This document shows, piece after piece, positions 34,599 to 43,410 of a DNA stretch of 64,000 bases. The translations under genes were made by a program, and so were the position numbers. The DNA comes from Niabella pedocola. GTDB lineage: Bacteria > Bacteroidota > Bacteroidia > Chitinophagales > Chitinophagaceae. The notes beneath the pieces are model-generated. The model had not been told where the DNA came from. It searched no databases and saw only the letters and a list, made by a program, of their open reading frames with translations. Numbering within the stretch: position 1 is the stretch's first letter; each line of letters opens with the position of its first letter. Where the stretch lies: positions 1,922,001 through 1,986,000 of the forward strand of contig NZ_JAJNEC010000005.1 in the NCBI RefSeq assembly GCF_021044425.1. The letters run 5' to 3'.

Positions 34599-34659
34599 TG
34601 CCGCTGACACACGGACCCGCACCTAAAAACCGTGTCAGAAAATCTGCGCGTCAGCGGCA
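34599..34659. repeat. Nested alternative hairpin region
   Basis: TGCCGCTGAC (34599-34608) pairs perfectly with GTCAGCGGCA (34650-34659); part of the same 5' arm (CTGACAC..GG) can instead pair with CCGTGTCAG (34630-34638). It lies after the stop of the CxxCH lipoprotein (minus strand) and before the S41 start, so it is probably a terminator or leader structure. Confidence 0.5.
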
Positions 34660-34682
34660 ATAGCGCTTACAGCCGCTAGCCA

Positions 34683-35741
34683 TCAGTTCTTTAACCCGTT
34701 CACCGAATAGATATCCCTTGTTTTAAAATAATTGACCCAATTGTAATTTTTGAACCGGTCCTGGTCGGCCGCGCTCATTTTATGACAGCTCGAGCAGTTG
34801 TAACCGGAACTGGCAATGATCACATTGTCGATCCCCTGCTGGGTCTGATCTAAAAACACGGTGGTGTTCCGCTCAGCCTGCTGGATCCGTTTTTCCAGTA
34901 CTTCCTTAAACGCCCAGCTATCATAATTGGGTGAAGCCTTTGCCAGGGCATATATTTTTTTGGCCGTTGCAGCATCGCCGGTACGTACGATCATATCTCC
35001 CATATTTAAAAAATAGCCTTCTATATTATGGGGAGCAATCCAGCTATTGTAACATGCCCGTTTCCTGCCCAGGTTATGACCGGAAAGGTCGCGGTTGATG
35101 AATTCCTGGATGGCCGGGTTTGAGCGGTCTACGGAGGCCGTGTAACAATCTTCTAAAGTGGTCCATTGCCATTCCAGTGCCTGCTGAAAAAGCGGCGACT
35201 GTACGGGAGCGCCGGCAAAAGAGATCCCGATCGTAAATTTATTAAACTCCGGCCAGGCATTAATCGACTCCAACCCCCTGGTATAGCCCTGTTGCTGAAG
35301 TTCCTGGGATTGAAGTATTCCCGCATGTGCCATTTCTGCATCCGCCAGAAAACCCAGTACCCGTTTGTCATTGGGATTCATCTGGTACGCCTTTTCAAAA
35401 AACCTGCGGGCATCAGCCACATGGCCGGGAATCTCTTCTGGTGAAATGCCGCCCCTCATCCCCTCAGACAACAGCCAGAACCGCGCAAACCCCAGGTGCG
35501 CCGTAGCGATCAGGTTGGTTGAATCTTCCTGGTACTGTTGCTCCAGCTTACTGATCACAGTCTTCACATTTTCAATATTCCCGGCATGAAACTGTTCCCA
35601 GAAATAATGGTTTTGCGGATCGTTCACCCGCTCATAGAGTTTATCAAATGCAGATTTTTCGGTTTTATTCTTTCTGCAGGAAAGGATGGACACCGTGCCT
35701 GCAAGAATAATGCAGGCCAGCACAAGGATACTTTTTTTCAT
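34683..35741 (-). CDS. TPR-like lipoprotein with C-terminal CxxCH haem motif
   Basis: 352 residues: lipobox ILSC near residue 22, then helical TPR-like repeats (LEQQYQEDSTNLIATAHLGFARFWLL, ARRFFEKAYQMNPNDKRVLGFLADAE). The last 40 residues hold a single haem-binding motif CSSCH (C316, C319, H320) followed by KMSAADQD, so M322 could be the axial ligand but sits unusually close. One haem attached to a TPR body is uncommon. It lies 36 bases downstream of the TonB receptor on the same strand and is probably cotranscribed, hinting at a receptor partner or an electron-transfer role outside the inner membrane. Function unknown. Confidence 0.8.
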   Translation of the reverse strand: MKKSILVLACIILAGTVSILSCRKNKTEKSAFDKLYERVNDPQNHYFWEQFHAGNIENVKTVISKLEQQYQEDSTNLIATAHLGFARFWLLSEGMRGGISPEEIPGHVADARRFFEKAYQMNPNDKRVLGFLADAEMAHAGILQSQELQQQGYTRGLESINAWPEFNKFTIGISFAGAPVQSPLFQQALEWQWTTLEDCYTASVDRSNPAIQEFINRDLSGHNLGRKRACYNSWIAPHNIEGYFLNMGDMIVRTGDAATAKKIYALAKASPNYDSWAFKEVLEKRIQQAERNTTVFLDQTQQGIDNVIIASSGYNCSSCHKMSAADQDRFKNYNWVNYFKTRDIYSVNGLKN

Positions 35742-35777
35742 TTTCGGTTGGTTTATTGATAAGCGTAATAAAACGGG

Positions 35778-38165
35778 TTAAAATGTGAACCGGAAATAAG
35801 GCACTACGAGGATGCCCGGCTGATACTGGTTCACTACCTTTTGTGCTTTCCGGTCGTATAGCTGCACAAAAAGATTCTGCCGGTTGGTAACGTTGCGCAG
35901 GTCAACGCCGCCTTCCAGGGTAGACCGTTTAAAATTCCTGCGGCCTCCAAGCTTAAGATCGGTGCGGAAGTAAGGCGATTGTTTGATGGAATAGGGATTG
36001 CTGTCTTCATCATAGGTGGTACCCCTGCCTGACGCCGACGCATGTTCATCAACCGGGGAGGCATAACGCCCGCCCATAACCGTCATCCGCAGACTTACGG
36101 AAAAAATATGCTGATCACCCTCCAGGCGGAAGTCCTTACCCGTAAGCATATTTCCAATGTAATGATTATTGAAGGTGGTGTTCCGCTCTATGCCGTCGCT
36201 CCCTTTATACTTCGACTGGAACAGGCTTCCGGTGATCAAAAAATAATAATCCCGGTTGAAGGTCTTTTCCAGGGTAAGGTCCAGGCCATAGTTGGCCCCG
36301 GTGCCTTTATTAACCAGGCTGTCCTTTAAAATAATACCAAAACCCGCGCCCTCATTCAGCATGGAAAAACCGGAGGGATAACGGGTCACCGGCACATGTG
36401 ATAGTTTTTGATAATAGGCTTCCGCTTTTAACTGCAGCGATGAAGCCAGCCGGTTGGCATAGCTCAACACCCACTGGTGGCTGCGCGTAAAGCCCAGTTG
36501 CCGGTTGGTATACACCGGCAGGTCGTTAACATAGGACCGCTTAAAGTACACAACCGGGCTTTGCATTTGTGCATGCGTTCCATAAGCCGCACTGATCGTT
36601 TGCCGGCCCGGCAGGTCATACTGAAGAGATGCACGGGGCTCTATTGCATGGGATCCGTTAAGGCTTAGCTGTTGGTAATGAAGTCCTGCCATTAACGTTA
36701 GCTGCTCTGTAAACCGGTGTTTGAGCTGACTGAAAGCTTGCAGCAATGCAGTATGGGTGTTTTCATCGATCTGGATGGTTGCTCGTTCGTAATTGCCATA
36801 GATCCGTTTATCAAACAGCTGGTACTGAAAAGCGGTTGCCGTAACTCCGGAAAGAAGACTGCTTTTGGCGTTGAATTTATGCGCCAGGGTATATGCGATC
36901 TCATACCGGGAGGTATTGAACCTGCTTTCTCCGGTGCGGAAGGCCTCACGGGTTTGTTCACTGATCGAATCAGCCAGCCCTTTTTCCGTGGCTCTGTTGA
37001 TACCGATGCTCAGTTTTCCAAATGTGTTGCGGTTGAAGTTCGTCTCCAGGCTTACCCCGGCAATGCCGGTAAAAAACCGGGAGAAGAGATTGGTGTTTTC
37101 GGCGCCGTAAAGATTTTTGTTATTTACGGTGTCGGCTTCGTTCCCCAGGAAATCAATTTTGCTGGGGCCGCCCATTCCCCAAAAAGACAGGGTGTTTTTT
37201 GACGACAGCGGGATGTGGATCTTAAAACTTAGATCCTGGTACTGCGGAATGGCGGATCCCGTACCTACATTAAAACCGATGGCCTGCAGCAGTCCAACCG
37301 TCGAATACCGGTAGTTCACCAGGTAAGACGCCTTGCTCTTCCGGGAAAAAGGCCCTTCGATGCCCGCCTCAAAACCGGCAAAACCGATCTCCCCGACCAT
37401 CTCGGTTTTTTCGGAATTCCCGTTCCTTAGCCGCAGATCAAATACACCACCCAGGGCATTGCCGTACTGTGCCGGAAAAGCGCCGGCTATAAAATCGGAT
37501 TTTGCCAGGCTGTTGGCATTTAAAATACTTACCGGACCGCCGGTGCTTACCAGGGAACCGTAATGATTGGGGTTGGCAATATTGACGCCCTCCACCTGCC
37601 ATAAAAGTCCCAGGGGTGAATTGCCCCGCACTACAATATCATTACGGCCGTCTGATGCATTGGCCACACCCGCCATCCCGCTGATCATGCGGGCAGGATC
37701 GCCGATGGAACCGGCAAAACGGCGGGTATCTGCCGGGTTGAACACGGTGCCGCTAACGGCGATCATTTCATTGTTGAGATTACGCCCGCCCCGTGTTTGC
37801 ACCACCACTTCGTCTAAAACGGTGGTCTTTTCTGTTAGCAGTAGGGTCAGTTGCGCCTCCTTTCCCGCTGTTACCAGTACTTCAGGCGCCGTACGAGGCT
37901 CATAACCGGTATGCGTAACTACAAAACTATAACGGCCCAGGGGTACATGCAGCGTAAAATAGCCGTCTTTATCAGACAGCGCCTGTGGCTGGCCGGTGCC
38001 TGAAACCGCGATCGTGGCACCCCCGATCGGGAACTGGGTCACATCATCCAGCACCCGACCCCGCACCAATTGGGTTTGGGTGGTTTGCGCCATCAACAGG
38101 GAATGATTAAAAAACAGGAAAAAAAGGGGCAGGATCGCCCTCCACCAAATAGCAGCCGGATTCAT
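35778..38165 (-). CDS. TonB-dependent receptor with carboxypeptidase-like N-terminal domain
   Basis: The start at 38165 gives a good signal peptide (WWRAILPLFFLFFNHSLLMAQ); a longer frame to 38258 adds 31 residues before it and is rejected. Residues about 25-110 form a CarboxypepD_reg-like beta-sandwich (VRGRVLDDVTQFPIGGATIAV), then a plug (NDIVVRGNSPLGLLWQVEGVNIANPNHYG) and a barrel of about 550 residues ending in VVPYFRFTF with the terminal Phe needed for outer-membrane assembly. No SusD partner lies beside it; the neighbour is the CxxCH lipoprotein. Substrate unknown: metal chelate, haem or peptide are possible. Confidence 0.92.
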   Translation of the reverse strand: MNPAAIWWRAILPLFFLFFNHSLLMAQTTQTQLVRGRVLDDVTQFPIGGATIAVSGTGQPQALSDKDGYFTLHVPLGRYSFVVTHTGYEPRTAPEVLVTAGKEAQLTLLLTEKTTVLDEVVVQTRGGRNLNNEMIAVSGTVFNPADTRRFAGSIGDPARMISGMAGVANASDGRNDIVVRGNSPLGLLWQVEGVNIANPNHYGSLVSTGGPVSILNANSLAKSDFIAGAFPAQYGNALGGVFDLRLRNGNSEKTEMVGEIGFAGFEAGIEGPFSRKSKASYLVNYRYSTVGLLQAIGFNVGTGSAIPQYQDLSFKIHIPLSSKNTLSFWGMGGPSKIDFLGNEADTVNNKNLYGAENTNLFSRFFTGIAGVSLETNFNRNTFGKLSIGINRATEKGLADSISEQTREAFRTGESRFNTSRYEIAYTLAHKFNAKSSLLSGVTATAFQYQLFDKRIYGNYERATIQIDENTHTALLQAFSQLKHRFTEQLTLMAGLHYQQLSLNGSHAIEPRASLQYDLPGRQTISAAYGTHAQMQSPVVYFKRSYVNDLPVYTNRQLGFTRSHQWVLSYANRLASSLQLKAEAYYQKLSHVPVTRYPSGFSMLNEGAGFGIILKDSLVNKGTGANYGLDLTLEKTFNRDYYFLITGSLFQSKYKGSDGIERNTTFNNHYIGNMLTGKDFRLEGDQHIFSVSLRMTVMGGRYASPVDEHASASGRGTTYDEDSNPYSIKQSPYFRTDLKLGGRRNFKRSTLEGGVDLRNVTNRQNLFVQLYDRKAQKVVNQYQPGILVVPYFRFTF

Positions 38166-38357
38166 TTGCACAAAGACAAGTTTAAAAAGATAAGAATTGA
38201 TTTTTTGCAAATATGGGCGCCGTACATGCGCAAATCGCCCCACCAAATAGGGTGGCACCTCTAAAAACGGCCTTTTTTGTTAATGAATTCCTAAAGCCCC
38301 GCGGCTCCGTGCACTTTCTTGACCCGAAATTATAGTTACGTTAGTATGTCCGGCCTG

Positions 38358-39515
38358 TCAGCTTTTCAAATAATCAGATGGCGCCTGCCCGGTAAATTTT
38401 TTAAAATTCCGGTTAAAGGATGATTTGGAGTTAAAGCCACATTCGAAGGCCAGGGACAACAGGGTATAGTTTTGGTTGTTGGGGAGGGCAACGATCTTTT
38501 TAAATTCTTCCACGCGCAGGTGGTTGATGTAATCATAAAAGCTTTTCTCTGTTTTTGAGTTGATCACCTGCGAGAGGATGCCGCTATGAATATCCAGTTG
38601 ATCGGCCACATCGCCCAGGGTCAGTTCGGCATTTTTAAATAACAGTGTATCCCGCATCAGTTTCACCAGCCGCCCGTGAATTTCCGTTGCATCTTCGTCG
38701 GTCAATGTCGATTTTTCATATTTTACTTTTTCGGGGGCTGCATGTTTCATAAGAACGGCCGGTGCCTGTGCCGCCGGGATCGCCATCACCTCCTTTAACA
38801 AAACCGGGCTTTCATCCGGCAATTGCGGCGGCAGCGGGTTTCCGGAACTGCTTCTGTTAAAGATACCTTCCTGCCGCACTCCAAAAAATCCCAGGAAAAA
38901 GATAAAAAGGGAAACAGAAATATACAGCGTTTGCGCGGTCAGGTAAAACGTTACAAAAAACCAGATCACCCCGATGCCTCCGATTAAATAACGCAGCCAG
39001 TTGAGGGTAATCTTTCCCGTATTTGAAAACTGTCCGGCAATATTCCGGCGATGGCGTTTGAGCAATACCAGCGATGCAATTACATAGCCTACCCCCGAGA
39101 TAATCGTTGCAATGGTTTGCCCGATGATGACCCCTTTATAGCCCGGTACGCCATGCTCATAGGTATACAGCTTTTGCTCCGGCGACTGGATGAGTACCGG
39201 TATCCATATAAGATAATCGACCAGGAATGGTAAAAAATGCCAGATCCAACGGTTTTTATGCCGCTGCTGGTTGGTAAGATATAAGGTATATAAAAACAGG
39301 AAGGGGCCATGAATAAAGGGAAAAGGCAACTCCCATCCCAATACACCGGGCACATCCTTGTACTGATCCGTAACGAATAAATAAAGATATACCAGGTGTA
39401 TGGTAGCCAAAAACTGCCATGCCGTAAGGATCTTATCGGCGGTGGTTTTTTGCGGCTTTGCGATCAGTAGTATTAATAAGTATACCGATACAATAATCCC
39501 CGTAAGGTACAGCAT
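38358..39515 (-). CDS. AraC-family regulator with N-terminal membrane domain
   Basis: 385 residues. The first 215 contain about six to seven hydrophobic segments (LTGIIVSVYLLILLIAK, LATIHLVYLYLFV, FPFIHGPFLFLYTLYL, and others), the remainder is cytoplasmic with a linker rich in P and a C-terminal AraC double helix-turn-helix (LGDVADQLDIHSGILSQVINS ... LSLAFECGFNSKSSFNRNFKKFTGQAPSDYLKS). Such membrane AraC proteins are common in Bacteroidota. It is upstream of the TonB receptor on the same strand, 192 bases away, and may control it. Confidence 0.92.
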   Translation of the reverse strand: MLYLTGIIVSVYLLILLIAKPQKTTADKILTAWQFLATIHLVYLYLFVTDQYKDVPGVLGWELPFPFIHGPFLFLYTLYLTNQQRHKNRWIWHFLPFLVDYLIWIPVLIQSPEQKLYTYEHGVPGYKGVIIGQTIATIISGVGYVIASLVLLKRHRRNIAGQFSNTGKITLNWLRYLIGGIGVIWFFVTFYLTAQTLYISVSLFIFFLGFFGVRQEGIFNRSSSGNPLPPQLPDESPVLLKEVMAIPAAQAPAVLMKHAAPEKVKYEKSTLTDEDATEIHGRLVKLMRDTLLFKNAELTLGDVADQLDIHSGILSQVINSKTEKSFYDYINHLRVEEFKKIVALPNNQNYTLLSLAFECGFNSKSSFNRNFKKFTGQAPSDYLKS

Positions 39516-39544
39516 GGTTTTGTTTATTTTTCATCCGATCGTTA

Positions 39545-40570
39545 TCAGATCGGGTTCCAGCCCTGGGCGGTAATGGCATGTCGTCCGCCACCTTTGGTAA
39601 TGATATGCGCTCCGTCCCCGGCTTCCGTCATATAGCCGATAATGCTGATGGCCGGGTTCGCGTTAATTTTTTCATAATCATCCTGTGCCACGGTAAACAG
39701 CAGTTCATAGTCTTCGCCCCCGCTCAATGCACAGGCCGTGGGATCGATCTCAAATTTGAATGCCGCGTTGCGGGTTTCTTCGGCAACCGGAATTTTATCT
39801 TCATACAATACGCAGCCCAGCTGGCTGTCTTTACAAATATGCAGAATCTCCGAACTCAATCCGTCGCTGATATCCATCATAGCGGTAGGCATTACCGATG
39901 CTTCTGCAAAAAATTCAATAATGTCTTTCCGGGCTTCGGGTTTCAGCAACCGTCCGATCACGTAGCTTTCACCTTCCAGATCCGGTTGTACACCCGGGCT
40001 TTCGAGGAATATTTTCCGTTCCCGTTCCAGGAAAAGCAGGCCAACATAGGCGGCACCCAGATCCCCGCTTACACAAAGCAGGTCACCCTTTTTTGCGGTG
40101 CTCCGTTTTACAAATTTATCCGGGGCCACTTCGCCCAGGGCGGTAACCGAAATCACAAATCCTTTTTGAGACGTGGTGGTATCTCCCCCAATCAGGTCTA
40201 CACCGTAATGAGTGCAGGCCGCATATACCCCTTCATAAAACTCATCGAGTGCCTCCAGGCTAAAACGGTTGCTGATACCAATGCTGAGGGTAACCTGGGT
40301 TGGTACCGCATTCATCGCATACACATCGCTAAGGTTTACCACAATCGATTTGTAGCCGAGGTGCTTCAGCGGGGTATACATCAGGTCGAAATGAACCCCT
40401 TCCAGCAGCAGGTCGGTGGTTACCACGGTCTGCTTGCCAAAATGATCGATCACGGCCGCATCATCGCCCACACCTACCAGGGACGACACATTCTGAAGTT
40501 CTATGTTTTTGGTTAAATGATCAATCAGACCAAATTCACCCAATTCGGATAATTCTGTACGTTCTGACAT
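39545..40570 (-). CDS. thiL: Thiamine-monophosphate kinase
   Basis: Phosphorylates thiamine monophosphate to thiamine pyrophosphate with ATP. 341 residues, the family length. Signatures: GEFGLIDHLTKN, GVGDDAAVID (Mg/ATP-binding aspartates), GGDTTTSQKGFVISVTALG, VSGDLGAAYVGL, MDISDGLSSEI and SGGEDYELLFTV. Cytoplasmic. Other thiamine genes are not present here. It runs on the same strand as the AraC gene, 29 bases before it. Confidence 0.97.
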   Translation of the reverse strand: MSERTELSELGEFGLIDHLTKNIELQNVSSLVGVGDDAAVIDHFGKQTVVTTDLLLEGVHFDLMYTPLKHLGYKSIVVNLSDVYAMNAVPTQVTLSIGISNRFSLEALDEFYEGVYAACTHYGVDLIGGDTTTSQKGFVISVTALGEVAPDKFVKRSTAKKGDLLCVSGDLGAAYVGLLFLERERKIFLESPGVQPDLEGESYVIGRLLKPEARKDIIEFFAEASVMPTAMMDISDGLSSEILHICKDSQLGCVLYEDKIPVAEETRNAAFKFEIDPTACALSGGEDYELLFTVAQDDYEKINANPAISIIGYMTEAGDGAHIITKGGGRHAITAQGWNPI

Positions 40571-40659
40571 ACTTTTTACTTTTTTATGTACGAGGTATGA
40601 TGTACGTTGTACGCCATCACAATGTCAAATTCTCTTTTTGCGTAAAGTTATAATTGTCG

Positions 40660-40981
40660 CTACAATGATCCTGAGTAAAATCTCTCCTCTTTATAAATAA
40701 CATCTATTCTTTCTTTAAATACAGGATTAAATGCTGTCAACAATTCAAGAAAGAACAAACTTTCATCTAACTCTTCTTCAACGATTTTCAGCTTATGCAG
40801 ATGATCGGCATCAGACTTTGCTCTTCTGGACGCCCCTGTAGTTAGCGCCTGTTGAACTAGAGGATCGTATAATTTGTCTTTTGTACGCTATATTAACATG
40901 GGTCTCCGGTAATAATTCTGATAAACGGCCAACGTCAATGGCAAATTGCTTCGTTTTGGTTTTTAATTCTTCCGCGTCCAT
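40660..40981 (-). pseudogene. Frameshifted four-helix-bundle (S23-type) gene
   Basis: From the ATG at 40981, MDAEELKTKTKQFAIDVGRL ... SSSSTGANYR matches the start of the four helix bundle/S23-like family. One extra G in the run at 40836-40833 (GGGG on the minus strand) shifts the frame and a stop follows soon. After removing that base the reading continues RASRRAKSDADHLHKLKIVEEE ... SLFFLELL to a stop at 40662-40660, giving about 106 residues, normal for the family. In many bacteria these genes sit in 23S rRNA intervening sequences or as mobile single genes; this one lies between thiL and the inositol phosphatase. A single-base assembly error is the alternative. Confidence 0.75.
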
Positions 40982-41030
40982 GTTTTATAGGTTTCATAAT
41001 GATTAAGCAGATATGTACATCCTACATCTA

Positions 41031-41804
41031 CTATCGTACATCATTAATAATATTCAACAATTCTTCGTGTATCCTTCCGTTTGTGGCAATAATCCGGTGC
41101 TGATAAGGAGAATAGCGGTCTCCGTTAAAGTCGGTAACCCGGCCACCGGCCTCTTCCACTATTAAAAAACCCGCGGCACTGTCCCAGGCTTCCAGTTTAT
41201 GCTCATAAAAACCATCAAAGCGGCCGGCGGCTACCCAGCAGAGGTCAATAGCCGCAGCACCGAGGCGGCGTACGGGCACCCCTTCTTTAATCAGCCGCTC
41301 AAACACCTGCAACGGTCCATTCTCCATTTGAAGATAAATATAGGGGAAGCCCGTTACCAGGCAGGAGCGCATGGCTTCTGTTTCGGTGCTCACCTTTATT
41401 GGTTGCCCGTTCAGCGTGGCGCCCTTGCCTTTTTCCGCAAAGAACAATTCGTTCATATGGGGATTATATACCATTCCCAAAATGATCTCCTTTTTATATT
41501 CTATCCCAACAGACACACAATTGATGGGCACCCCATGTGCAAAATTAATGGTGCCATCCAGCGGATCGATGATCCACTTATAATCCGACTCCTGTGCCAG
41601 TTCACCACTTTCCTCGGTTAATATAAAATGATCCGGGTAATACTTTCGGATCACTTCGATAATGGCCTTTTCAGATGCATGATCGGCATCGGTAACCAGG
41701 TTATTACGGCCTTCTTTATGCTGCACAGAAAACGACTGCTGAAAATAGCGGGTCAGTTCAGCAGCACCTGCTCTCACGGCTTCTTCTAAAACAGTTGCTA
41801 ACAT
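41031..41804 (-). CDS. Inositol-monophosphatase-family phosphatase (SuhB-like)
   Basis: 257 residues with all lithium-sensitive phosphatase motifs: ILTEESGE (metal-binding glutamates), WIIDPLDGTINFAHGVP and, near residue 206, EAWDSAAGFLIVEEAGG. It hydrolyses myo-inositol-1-phosphate or other sugar phosphates in the cytoplasm, using Mg2+; in some bacteria SuhB also binds ribosomal antitermination complexes. The exact substrate cannot be read. No partner gene is adjacent. Confidence 0.95.
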   Translation of the reverse strand: MLATVLEEAVRAGAAELTRYFQQSFSVQHKEGRNNLVTDADHASEKAIIEVIRKYYPDHFILTEESGELAQESDYKWIIDPLDGTINFAHGVPINCVSVGIEYKKEIILGMVYNPHMNELFFAEKGKGATLNGQPIKVSTETEAMRSCLVTGFPYIYLQMENGPLQVFERLIKEGVPVRRLGAAAIDLCWVAAGRFDGFYEHKLEAWDSAAGFLIVEEAGGRVTDFNGDRYSPYQHRIIATNGRIHEELLNIINDVR

Positions 41805-41825
41805 GATGACAAAGATAGCGATTTG

Positions 41826-41928
41826 GCTTTCAGCGGTCAGATTTCAGAATTGAGAATCGAGATTTGAGATTTGAGAATCCAACGGCTGAAAGCTGATGGC
41901 TCCATGCCCGGTTCCCAAATCTCAATTC
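41826..41928. repeat. REP-like palindromic intergenic element
   Basis: Outer arms GCTTTCAGC (41826-41834) and GCTGAAAGC (41885-41893) are perfect inverted copies. Inside and after them GAATTGAGA and GAGATTTGAGATTTGAG (41847-41875) face CAAATCTCAATTC (41916-41928), whose complement reads GAATTGAGATTTG. The mix of short direct and inverted copies without coding potential resembles a small intergenic repeat family. Confidence 0.5.
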
Positions 41929-41986
41929 CTAATCCCTCAATAACCGAATTCATTTATTTTTGTACACTGCTCCTGCTTTTATAAAA

Positions 41987-43135
41987 ATGACCCTATCTGT
42001 TATTATAGTCAGCTACAACGTAAAGTACTTTTTAGAGCACTGCCTGATATCCGTACTGCGTGCTTCAAAAGGCCTGGAAACGGAGATCATTGTTGTAGAC
42101 AACTGCTCTACAGACGGAAGCCTGGAATACCTGTTGCCGTTGTTTCCGCAGGTTTTGTTTATTGCCAATAAGGAAAATGCCGGTTTTGGCCGTGCCTGTA
42201 ACCAGGGGCTTCACAACGCTACCGGCCGGTTTGTGCTGTTCCTGAACCCAGACACATTATTGCCGGAGGACGCGCTGGTAAAAAGCCTGGCCGTTTTTGA
42301 GAGGGATGCCTCCGTTGGGGCTGTTGGCATCCGGATGTTTAACGGCGAAGGCCGTTTTCTGAAAGAATCCAAGCGTGGATTCCCATCCTTTTCTGCTGCT
42401 TTTTTCAAATTATCCGGCATTCACCGTTTTTTTCCGGGATCCAGAATATTTGACCGGTACTATATGGGGCACCTGAACGATGAAAAAGACCAGTACATTG
42501 AAGTGCTGGCCGGGGCCTTTATGCTGATTCCCCGGGAGGTGCTCGAAAAAGCAGGAAGTTTTGACGAAGCCTTTTTTATGTATGGAGAGGATATCGATCT
42601 CAGCTACCGTATTTATAACGGCGGTTATAAGAACTATTATTTATCTGCCCCACCCATTATTCATTTTAAAGGAGAAAGCACCTCAAAGAACAGCCTGGTA
42701 TACATTAAAAATTTTTACCAGGCAATGGGTATTTTTGTAAACAAGCATTACCGGGGCGGCAGGCGCATCGGGCTTCGGTTACTGGTGCACCTGGGCATTT
42801 GGGCACACGCCTCCTTAAAATATCTATCCGGCCGGATCCGGGCCGGAAAAAAGCAAGCGCCGGAGGACCATGCATCCGTTATCATTATCGGCTCCGAAGC
42901 GTCCGTCGCCGGTTTGGTCCGGCAGCTTCCCAACAGTGACCCGGGCATTACCGTTGTTGCCCCCTCCGAGCCCCAACTGGTAGCCCTTCTTAACGCACAT
43001 CCGCATACCCCGGTATACCTTTGCGAACAGGACATGCATTTTTCGGAACTGATCCGCATCGTTTGCCAAAGCACACATCGCTATCTGAGCTTTTACAGCG
43101 GCAATAGTATCATCACCGGAAGCCAGGACCAGTAA
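41987..43135 (+). CDS. Family 2 glycosyltransferase (rhamnosyltransferase-like)
   Basis: 382 residues from ATG 41987; a TTG nine codons earlier is less likely. The GT2 fold is clear: LSVIIVSYNVKYFLEHCL, VDNCSTDGSLEYL, NKENAGFGRACNQGL, FLNPDTLLPEDAL (metal-binding DxT form) and AGAFMLIPREVLEKAGSFDEAFFMYGEDIDLSYRI. It should transfer an activated sugar to a cell-envelope glycan. Residues about 285-382 form an extra domain (ASVIIIGSEASVAGLVRQLP, then LVALLNAHPHTPVYLCEQD) that looks Rossmann-like and is not part of the usual GT2 core. Membrane association is likely but no helix is clear. Confidence 0.9.
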   Translation: MTLSVIIVSYNVKYFLEHCLISVLRASKGLETEIIVVDNCSTDGSLEYLLPLFPQVLFIANKENAGFGRACNQGLHNATGRFVLFLNPDTLLPEDALVKSLAVFERDASVGAVGIRMFNGEGRFLKESKRGFPSFSAAFFKLSGIHRFFPGSRIFDRYYMGHLNDEKDQYIEVLAGAFMLIPREVLEKAGSFDEAFFMYGEDIDLSYRIYNGGYKNYYLSAPPIIHFKGESTSKNSLVYIKNFYQAMGIFVNKHYRGGRRIGLRLLVHLGIWAHASLKYLSGRIRAGKKQAPEDHASVIIIGSEASVAGLVRQLPNSDPGITVVAPSEPQLVALLNAHPHTPVYLCEQDMHFSELIRIVCQSTHRYLSFYSGNSIITGSQDQ

Positions 43136-43379
43136 AACCGTTCCGGGAGGGTATTAAAAAAAGGCCGCTAACAACTGTATGGTTTCTATCGGTTTTATAG
43201 TTACCTTGCAGGCCTTGTTGCCGCGCATTACAGTTGTGCCTTAAAACCCGGTTAAAATACCCGGGGGGAAACATCTATGCGGAACAGGCGTTTCGCTGAT
43301 ACCCGTTTGTTAAAATCGGAAAGCGTTCCACACGAGAGGTACAATTTAGTTTATATGAGCAGACCGGCGTTCAAAGTTG

Positions 43380-43387
43380 TATCTTTA
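43380..43387 (+). promoter_or_regulatory. Probable -7 box upstream of the GH3 gene
   Basis: TATCTTTA, 7 of 8 positions of TAnnTTTG, 24 bases before the GH3-type start. The same octamer occurs at -7 positions before the PadR and the 60172 Crp genes, so it may be the local form. No clear -33 TTG is seen. Confidence 0.4.
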
Positions 43388-43410
43388 CCGGTTACAGTAG
43401 TTAGTAGAAT

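Noticed and set aside
39578..40516. Long open frame opposite thiL
   Set aside because: Antisense to a complete thiL; composition and lack of any domain show it to be a shadow.
40571..41030. Non-coding RNA in the gap between thiL and the inositol phosphatase
   Set aside because: The gap is explained by the frameshifted four-helix-bundle gene; no conserved RNA structure was seen.
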